Assembly (NCBI GenBank): GCA_029747015.1
Contig: JAKOGI010000326.1
Coordinates: forward strand, 124,001-188,000
Source of the DNA: Carnegiea gigantea
Lineage: Eukaryota > Streptophyta > Magnoliopsida > Caryophyllales > Cactaceae
Direction: 5' to 3'
DNA length: 64,000 bases
Below the pieces are notes generated by a model, which was given only the letters and a program-made list of their open reading frames with translations, did not search any database and was not told the origin of the DNA. How positions within the stretch are numbered: position 1 is the stretch's first letter; every line of letters begins with the position of its first letter. Of this stretch, positions 56,260-64,000 are shown piece by piece. A program made the translations under genes and the position numbers.

Positions 56260-56554
56260 ATTATTGTTTAATAACCAATTCAACCAAAAACTTAAATTCA
56301 TGGTTAAAGGTCCAGAAATAGGATTATACGCTAACACGCTCCCCCACGCGAATGTCCTCTGAGTTTAAAGCGTGGTTATTGCAAATGCTCTCCTATACCT
56401 TGCGCAATAAATTAGCATGGAGGCTGCTGAGATTCGAGTTCGAGATCTTTCAATCAGAAAGACTCTGATACCATATTTAAAAACCAACTCAACCAAAAGT
56501 TAAAGCTTATGATTAAAGATCCAGAAATAGGCCGGATTACACTCTAACAATTAT
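56260..56554 (-). mobile_element. Complete SMART/TRIM miniature LTR retrotransposon
   Basis: LTRs at 56265-56336 (72 bp) and 56474-56549 (76 bp) share AACCAAYTCAACCAAAA and a CTAACA end. On the minus strand the LTR at 56549-56474 is followed directly by TGGTATCAGAGTC (56473-56461), a tRNA-Met primer-binding site, and GTGGGGGAGCG (a polypurine tract) precedes the other LTR. The element is flanked by an exact 5-bp target duplication, ATTAT (56260-56264 and 56550-56554). Total 285 bp without coding capacity. A different family from the 155-bp-LTR TRIM near 1-5 kb. Confidence 0.88.
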
Positions 56555-56690
56555 CAAGAACACTTATATATGAACACTTGTATCTGGCTCTCAATTGTCA
56601 TATCTCAAGTTTAAATCTTCCAATGTACAAAAAATTTTTCTTAAAAAGAAACCAAAAATGTTAAATAAGCCCCCATGCTGATTGTATTTA

Positions 56691-56822
56691 GAGTCAGGCT
56701 TGTATCTAGATCTCTTTATATTTTGTGAAAGTGTAACCCACACTTAGAATTGTCCTTTAGAGTCAGGCTTATATCTAGATCTCTTCATATTCTGTAAAAG
56801 CGTAACCCACACTCAGAATTGT
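56691..56822 (+). repeat. 69-bp tandem duplication
   Basis: Two copies beginning GAGTCAGGCTTRTATCTAG, period 69, with about six mismatches. The unit includes GTAACCCACACT. Function not apparent. Confidence 0.85.
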
Positions 56823-57920
56823 TGTTTGTCTATTTGGTTGTGATATTTATGCTCCCCAGGCTCCAACCAATTCATTAGATCAAACCCCATATAAAGGACC
56901 CTCTATATACAAGTGAATCATCAAAATTATTATCTTTTTTTTTTTGGTCCAGTAAATATGTAGGAAAGTTGAATTAAGAAATTAATTTTAAATGTTTATT
57001 TTGTAAGCTTACTCAATTTGAACCTGCATTCAGGTAGGATATTATTTCTTAATTTAAATCAAATTTATATTTGGTCATTCAATTTAGTCTTTAGTGCGAG
57101 CAAGTTTTGCCAAGTTCAATTCACTAATTATGGTTCATTTTATCTCTTAAGTTTTATGAAGTTTGGCTTCTATTCTGCCTAGCACGTATTTACTTTGTCT
57201 TTAAACATTACCCTCTAATTAAAATCCAACGTTCACAAGGGATTCTCTTGATTTTGGAAGATAGGAAAACAACAAAAGAAACTGTCAAATTTGGGGAAAA
57301 AGAGTTTTCATTTTTCAGCTTTGAGACTTTAATTATCAAAACTAAAAGGTGAATATTCAAATTTAAATTGATAAAATAGTATATAATCCATTTTCTTCCA
57401 AAAACAACTTTTAGTTTCACTCTTTTTTTAAGGTTAAATAGTCTTTACTACCCTTTTACAAGTAGATTTCTTTTATTCTATAAAAAATGTATATTTATTT
57501 AAGCATATATTAATTATATTTAATTAAGCTAATCTTACAATCTAATAACGGATAAGTGATATTCAAACGTATAAAGGCAATCTTATATATCTTAAACAAG
57601 ACAAATTTAGTATTCCGTTTATTAAGAACTAATATTACAATTATATCTTTATGAAATTAATTATCTTAGAAAAAGTATACATATTGAATAGCTAATTTAA
57701 AATAGAATGCATAATAATGTGGGCATGAGGAGATAAACATAGTGGAGTTGGTAGCAATGCTGTGTTCTAAGCACTAGATGTTCGTTTTGTCCATGACGAA
57801 ATATTCAATTAATTATGAGATTAGTTAGAAAATGAAAAGTCAAGTCTGAGAGCAGTTGGGATACATGAAGGAAAGGTCAAATCTTGAAGGGCACTTAGAT
57901 TTTTAGGTGGTGGGTTGTCA
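56823..57920. other. AT-rich intergenic DNA
   Basis: No feature recognised. Confidence 0.5.
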
Positions 57921-58490
57921 CTCGGCACTAGGGATGAAAGTATTATCCGAATCTAAAAATTTGATCAAAATTCGTCTCATTTCGCACCTGAATGGGTGAT
58001 GAAAATAGGTTTCAAGTGGGTATGGGTATAGATATGGGAATTGCATTTGAAAATGGGTATGGATTCTTAAAATTCATACCAAATTGTGTACACAATTTGC
58101 TAATAAAAGGTGACCAAAATACAGTAAGATTCAAAAATAAATGTTAGGCATGAAACTCGAACTGTACAATGTTTAATTATGTAGAAATAAAAAAATATTA
58201 TTATTTTTTTTTACTTTTGTGAATTCATCCAGGCATGAATCTTAGTAACGTCATTTGAAATTGCTAATCAATTAAATATAGCGTGTTTGTAAATATAAGT
58301 TAAATATGAGTGACACTTTATGTACTCTATATAGACTCGAATAAAGCCTGTAAACTCAAAAAGCCCAATTGGTATGGGTATGAGTATAACCATCCAAAAC
58401 CTAATAAGTATGGATATGTGTATGACTTTTGAAAATGAGCATAGGTACGGGTATAGCTTAACCCGCCACACACCCATCCCTGCTTGGCAC
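57921..58490. mobile_element. Non-autonomous hAT element (MITE)
   Basis: Element 57929-58482 (554 bp) begins TAGGGATG and ends CATCCCTG, and is flanked by 8-bp sequences CTCGGCAC and CTTGGCAC that match at 7 of 8 positions. An 8-bp duplication with YAGGG ends is the hAT signature. The body is rich in GGGTATGGGTAT-like repeats and has no transposase. Confidence 0.75.
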
Positions 58491-58969
58491 CACTACAAAA
58501 TAAAACTACATAGATCTAGGACAGGAAAAAAATATAAAAAATAGGTCCTTCATTTCGCAAATTATTACGTACAATCGGGTGGACAACTCAATTGTCCACT
58601 CGGGCCTACCAACAGTAGTTTTAAGTCCTCCAACTACTGAGCCCTGACCCATTTTTTTTAAAAAAAATTCATGCTTCTCAATTTTTTGAAATCGCGGTTT
58701 TCATTCTCTCCATTGTTCGATTACTCTTCGCTGTTTCGATTGCTTTAGTGTTCAGCAATTATTGAATGACTGGGTTTGATCTTAATGTCGCTATTGATGT
58801 TGAATCTTCATCAAACAGAATTGTTCGTCAAACTTGATAGCGTTTTTTCGATCTCTATTTTTGTTTTCAGGATTGGACATTGTGTTCATTAGTTTTGCAT
58901 TTTGATAAGTTAATTTCCAGATTTTCGAACTGGATTGCATTCGTTGCATGTAAATTTTGGTTTCTGACG

Positions 58970-60290
58970 TACGAGAAATGATAGCTCACTTTTATGAGTT
59001 ATGTGCTCGCTAAATATAGTCGTTGGCTCACTAGAGGTATACATTTAGCTCACTATAAAAGATATATTGCCCTGTGCTACAAAGCAGTTTTTTGCTCACT
59101 AAAAGAAACGTCTAGCTCACTAGGATTGACCTGTGTACTCACCGATGTTACATTATAGCTCACCACAAATGTTATAGTTGTTTTTCCGTATGATATTTTC
59201 ATTATTGCTATGTATATATGAGAAACAATAGCTCACCAATATGAGTTATGTGCTCACTACATATAGTCATTGACTCACTAAAGAAATACATTTAGCTCAC
59301 TTGTATTGAGCTTGTATTCAGCAATCATAAATCAGTTCTCTGCTCACCAAATGTAATCACTATAATTAAACTTATACCTTATAGGGAAAATAATAACTCA
59401 CTATCAGTATAACTCACTATAAAAAATTTGTTGCCTTGCACTACATTTTATAACTCACCAAATATCTATTATAGCTCACTAAATAAATAGCATAGCTCAC
59501 TAAAAAGAATAATATAGATAGTCAGTAAATAATATTGTGAAGTTTTTGAGTTATGTTACAACTCAATTATTTTTTACTATGACATAAGGATGCTTGTATT
59601 ATATTTTGTGAGTATAATAAAAATATAGTGAATTAATTAAATATAGTCCAACTCACTAAATATATGTTATAGCCACTAAATATATGGCATAGCTCACTAA
59701 AAAAATATAGACAATTAGAATATAGTTTAGTGAGTTTCAGATGAACAATAACATTTTTTAGTACAATTGCACATTTTAATAAGTTATATAATACTTTTAC
59801 TAAGTGAAACCTATGGTACATAAGATACATTGGTTTGATCTATCCGCTCACTAAAAGTATATATTAGCTCACTAAAACCGTGTCTCAACTCACTAAGTAT
59901 TGTAGTGAGCTATACATTTTTAGCGAGCTGAAATTCGATTATACAACTTCTTCTGTACAACCGGTTGCATGACATAACAACTCGGTAAATAAATATCATA
60001 ACTCACTAAAAAAATATAGACAAGTAGAATATAGTTTAGTGAGTTCCAGATTCACAATAATATTTTTTTAGTACAATAACACATTTAATAAGCTATATAG
60101 TATTTTTACTAAGTGAAATTTCGGTACATAAGATACATTAGTTTTGGCACGTATGTTTGCTCACTAAAACTGTATCTCAGCTCACTAAAATATTTTAGTG
60201 AGCTATACATTATTTTTAGTGAGCGAAACTAGATACACAGCAGCATATTTTAGTGAGCTATAGGGTATTTTTAGTTAGTCGAAATCTGAC
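58970..60290. repeat. GCTCACTAAA motif block
   Basis: About 25 copies of (A/T)GCTCACTAAA or close variants on the plus strand, and about six in reverse orientation (TTTAGTGAGC) concentrated after 59700. Spacing is irregular, roughly 20-80 bp. A 146-bp segment is duplicated within it (59693-59838 and 60002-60146, offset about 309 bp). Copies of CGGGTGGAC flank the block at about 58577 and 60337. No reading frame, no LTRs, no clear terminal inverted repeats. I do not recognise the family. Confidence 0.75.
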
Positions 60291-60621
60291 AGTTTTCTTT
60301 ATGAGCCCGATTGTACAATTGCATTTGTATAACCGGGTGGACGATATAACAACTGCCTTCATTTGGCCGGGTCCTTTAAACTGTATATATATTTTTCATA
60401 GGTGTTATTCCTTTTTTAAATTTTTGTCCTTTTTAATGGATGTAAATAATAAAAGTTTGGAGACCAATGTAAGAAAGACTTAAATTCAATGTTCCATAAC
60501 AATTTTCAAAATTCATTTTGTTAACTAAATTATTTCAAATGTATTTAAATTCTTGATTATAACCAAGTTCATTCAGTAATCAGAAAACAAGAAAATGGAT
60601 GTAAAATGTACATTCATTAAC

Positions 60622-61040
60622 GGCGTGTTTCGTAGGGTTGAAAATTATTTTCCTAGAAAATAATTTTCCATGTAAATAATTTTTCATATAAAATAATTTT
60701 TAGCTCATATTTTCAGTTTTTTGGTAAAAAGGAAAATGAACTTTCTGGATAATGAGTGTGATTAACAAAAAATGAACAAAAAAACTAAAAATAATTTTCG
60801 TTAATCTTCGAATCATGCATATATATGTCGAGAAAATAGACACGAAATAGAGAAAGAGTGTGAGAGACAAAGAAATGTAAAATCAACTTACGCTCTATTC
60901 AAAGTGAAAAATATTTTTTTTCATTCTGGGGAAAATGATTTTTTTCCTGAAAACAAATTTCCCCCTTGTTTTATCAAACACCCGTAAATTGAGAAAATCA
61001 TTTTTCAGAAAAATGATTTTCAACCCTACCAAACACACCC
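60622..61040. mobile_element. Inverted-repeat MITE
   Basis: The left end GGCGTGTTTCGTAGGGTTGA and the complement of the right end GGTGTGTTTGGTAGGGTTGA match at 18 of 20 bases, and similarity continues through repeated AAAATCATTTTT palindromes. About 418 bp, AT-rich, non-coding. Target duplication unclear, so the superfamily is undecided. Confidence 0.65.
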
Positions 61041-61630
61041 TCAACTCTCAAGCAACCTTTAATAAAAAACCTAGGAATTCACAAAGCATCCAAAACCAAG
61101 CTATCATCTCTATTAAAATTGATTTTCTATAAAGGACTTACTCGAACATGCTACTAGTTCTTACTTTTGGTTAATTTGTACAATTCCTGTTCATCCATGT
61201 GTTAATAATTAGAATTAGCCTTCAACCTCCTATTAATAAATATTTTAGATTGAAATTAATTAGTACTAATTTTGTTACTTGTTTGCGAGGCTAATTGTAT
61301 TTTTATTTATTTGCTCTTATTCATTGGATAGTCGTTCATGAGGGTCATTAGATCTTGTAATAGATTAAAAGAAAAATTAGTCAAGTACCTTTTCTTTCTA
61401 GTACGGAAGAGGGGCCACGTTCCAAAAGTTAGCCTATTACTTAGTTATCATAAGAGGCTGCTTGACCCTGCATTATCTGGATGCAATAAAGGGCATAGTC
61501 CCACTTGGATATGAAGGAAATACATGAAAATCTAAATTCATACTAATTCCTTCGTCCGTTAGGGCAAACTATTACATACGCCGAGATTATGTGCTTCCAC
61601 TGCCACGTTTATATACATTTTGCAACTTGC
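61041..61630. other. Intergenic, no gene seen
   Basis: AT-rich DNA between two transposon remnants. Confidence 0.5.
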
Positions 61631-61785
61631 ACTACAAGAACCCGGCCAGTTAGAGACCGAAATTTAGAGACCGAAAAAGTATTCGGTCTCGAAATTTAAA
61701 TAGAGACCAAATTTGGAGACCGAAATTTTTGTCTCTGCTGGAGACCGGTTTTAGAGACCGAAATATTCTGCGGTCTCCAACTATA
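61631..61785 (+). mobile_element. CACTA-type transposon terminus
   Basis: Starts CACTACAAGAA, the standard end of plant CACTA (En/Spm) elements. It is followed by subterminal repeats GAGACCGAAA, GAGACCAAAT and the inverted form TTCGGTCTC, about eight copies in 130 bp. The opposite end (TTCTTGTAGTG) is not found downstream, so this is a truncated end or deletion derivative. Confidence 0.65.
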
Positions 61786-62350
61786 ACTTGTGATAATACA
61801 TACTCGTAGGTGCATAGTATAAACTTTGGTTAGTTAGAACATTTGCTGCATAATTAACTTCTCCAAAACAACGTGACAATAAGAAAAAACATGAACCTAA
61901 TATACATAACTAAAGTTAGATTTTGAAGCTCGATCCATTAGTAAATAATTTTGGTTGAAATTTACTAGTATTTGTTGAGTTAATTGTTTTTGTGAGCTCG
62001 ATCATATTTTATTTGTTTACTCATGTCCATTGGATGCTTGTTAATAAGATCATTATATTAGTTAATAAAAAAAAAAAGATCATTATATTAGATATTGTGG
62101 AAGAGCAAAAGATTTCATTCAAATACTAAGTTGACTTTGAGTTAAGATGATAACATGAGAAACTAGCTGAGTAATTCTTAACCGAACTATACGCCCTCGT
62201 CAAGTATAATGAACACTATTGATAAGCCCATTTTGTATAAGATGATCTCACAAAATATTTTTGTGACACGTAGCTACCACATATGTGTTATATCACTCCA
62301 TCTCATAATAAGTTATTGAGAGAAGGTCTTATACTAAATTTGTGTAATCT

Positions 62351-63324
62351 AATAGATCCATAGGCGGAGCTACATTGGGGCAAGGGGGGTCAATTGACCC
62401 CCCCAACTTTTTGAGAAAAAAATTAAATATGGGTTATTTTTATGGATAATAAAATAGATCTATATTAATTAGTTCACATACATTTTGTAAATGTGTGCTT
62501 AGCAGGATGGTTGGTTGCTCTTTACTCGTTTCAAGAGTCACGGGTTCGACTCTCATCACTCTCCTTCTGCGGTGCCTTGTATATATTTTTTTTTGAGTTT
62601 TGCCCATTCATTTTCCCTAATTTCTGCCTGTTGACTATCTAGTATTGCTTTGCTTTCCTCTTTAGACGTACTCTCTCTCTCTGCCCAGCCCACTGCCCAC
62701 GCACTCTCTCTCTCTCACTCTCTGTAGTCTGCCCAACCCAGTCATCGATCGGCCGATCCCGCCGGTCGCCAGACCTGCCACTGGTGCCCCCATTTGTACC
62801 GGCAGCCGCCTCCACTCCTCCTAGGCTTTCCTCCTAACTCCTAAGTCCCGAATCCCAATTTGAAGTAACTCCCAAAAATTCTCAATTTTTTATTTAATTT
62901 TCTTCTTTTGTAAATAATTATGTTTATTTTATTTATTTTAGTTAGATTTATGTTAAATAATTAATTAACTTAGTGAATTACTCATGATCCATAAATTGAA
63001 AAATGAAGATTTTAACCTAATTGTCTTCTTGGTTGTTCTTGGTTGAAGATTTAAAGTTGGACTAATTTGTTTGTAATTGCTCCCTGGTTTATATTAGTTT
63101 ACTAATTTTTATTGAATTTGTGTTGAATAAGTGGTTAATTTAAAGATTTACTTAATTATTAAAAAATTAGGTTTTGCCTTTCTTTATTGAGAATTTAGAA
63201 ATTAGAATTGGGGTAATTTGTTGGTTATTTGTTTATTTGTGTTAAATTTATTGACTTTAGGCAAATTTATGTATTATTAATCTCGCCCCTTACTTTGAAT
63301 CCTGACTGTGCCCTTGAAGAGATC
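62351..63324. mobile_element. Non-autonomous hAT-like element with 8-bp duplication
   Basis: Element 62359-63316 (958 bp) starts CATAGGCGGAGCTAC and ends GACTGTGCCCTTG. Flanks AATAGATC (62351-62358) and AAGAGATC (63317-63324) match at 7 of 8 positions. It contains the palindrome GGGGGTCAATTGACCCCC near 62385-62404, familiar from plant hAT ends, and a tRNA-like insert at 62496-62560. No transposase. Confidence 0.65.
62496..62560 (+). other. tRNA-like pol III promoter pair inside the hAT element
   Basis: A box A-like TTAGCAGGATGG at about 62509 is followed about 45 bp later by box B GGGTTCGACTCTC at 62542-62554. Spacing fits a tRNA-derived SINE head or a captured tRNA fragment. The acceptor stem is not complementary, so it is not a functional tRNA gene. 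Confidence 0.5.
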
Positions 63325-63774
63325 ACTTAATTATATATCAAAAAATTAATTTTAAAAATATGCAGCAATGTTATCCCAATTAGTGCTGGTCATTAATAAC
63401 CCGTACGTAGTCTACTACAAATTCTACTATAAAGCAAATTCCCCTATTCATTACATTCTTCTTTCTAACGTCATACCAAAGTAATTTGGTCTATGTCATA
63501 CTTTTAACCAAGAATTGAGATCAAATCTTATCCTTGTAACTCCTACAAAATTGAACCCAAAAAAAAAAAAAATTCTTCAAATTTATCTTGTTCTTTGTTA
63601 CAAAAAAGTTCTTCAAATTAAAAAATAATATATATATTTTAATTTAAGACTTTGACATGCATAAGAAATCAACAGTCATTATCAATGTTGAAATTTCAAG
63701 CCTCTTGTTTTAAGTTCGAAATATAAGGCGGTACATACTACTTCATACGAACAATCCACACATCTCATATGCTT

Positions 63775-63987
63775 TTATACATAGGGTAGAAATTGAATAA
63801 TCGACAGTACAACAATTTCAAGTCTCTGAAATTGCATGTAGATGATATATACAATGGCAACAACAACTCTTCCAATGGATGTAACAACATTAGAAATACT
63901 CCCTAGAGTTCCAGCAAAATCTCTCCTTCGATTCAAGCGCGTCTGCAAATTCTTCAAAACCCTAATTTCAAGCTTGGAATTCATCAA
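63775..63987 (-). CDS. Possible terminal exon at the window edge, unidentified
   Basis: A 70-residue minus-strand frame near the edge (SKLEIRVLKNLQTRLNRRR, then TSIGRVVVAIVYIIYM) has a basic amphipathic start and a hydrophobic end. It could be the start of a small membrane protein or a fragment of a gene outside the window. I do not recognise it; chance is quite possible. Confidence 0.2.
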   Translation of the reverse strand: MMNSKLEIRVLKNLQTRLNRRRDFAGTLGSISNVVTSIGRVVVAIVYIIYMQFQRLEIVVLSIIQFLPYV

Positions 63988-64000
63988 CGTCTACCTCCGC

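Noticed and set aside
58970..60290. CRISPR-like array
   Set aside because: Motif copies are 10 bp, degenerate, in both orientations and irregularly spaced, in a plant genome.

Overview
The window is nuclear DNA of a flowering plant, probably a woody eudicot. The evidence is spliced genes with plant-type GT-AG introns, plant-specific families (SAGL1-type F-box/kelch, plant mobile domain) and many plant transposons (copia, TRIM/SMART, L1 LINE, Mutator-like, hAT and CACTA-type remnants). The species cannot be fixed from the sequence.

Layout. Positions 1-14 kb are transposon-derived. A broken Ty1/copia element on the minus strand is interrupted and capped by two tandem arrays of a TRIM (miniature LTR element, LTR about 155 bp). 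Next comes an unrelated LTR-like piece, a long decayed L1-type LINE on the minus strand (about 5.6-13.3 kb), and a gypsy-type LTR remnant. Positions 15-27.4 kb carry three conserved genes: SNU13/15.5K (minus), RRS1 (plus, divergent from SNU13, with an apparent one-base frameshift) and a short Alba-domain protein (minus); a U6 snRNA relic lies between RRS1 and the Alba gene. After a hAT-like MITE and a LINE tail (28-29.4 kb) there is an eight-exon gene for a small, probably mitochondrial Sel1-repeat protein (30.0-35.1 kb). A 5.8-kb Mutator-like element with exact 9-bp target duplications follows (35,653-41,421), then a compound CA/TA microsatellite. The ethanolamine kinase gene (43.1-48.8 kb, plus, 11 exons, one GC-AG intron) converges on an F-box/kelch gene of the SAGL1 type (49.9-51.1 kb, minus, first exon unresolved), with a tRNA-derived SINE between them. 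From 54 to 64 kb I find only AT-rich DNA and transposons: a complete SMART/TRIM, two hAT elements with 8-bp duplications, a CACTA-type terminus, an inverted-repeat MITE, and a 1.3-kb block built from a GCTCACTAAA motif that I cannot assign.

How the genes relate. The conserved genes are housekeeping loci and not a shared pathway. SNU13 (box C/D snoRNP and U4 snRNP) and RRS1 (60S assembly) both serve ribosome production and sit head to head. SNU13 and the Alba gene carry telo-box and site II motifs typical of plant growth and translation genes. I see no evidence of an operon-like or defence system. The most unusual material is the TRIM/copia junctions, the MULE with arms reaching into its transposase gene, the GCTCACTAAA block and the recurrent T(n)G(n) tracts. 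Exon limits were read by eye from splice signals and protein-family conservation.
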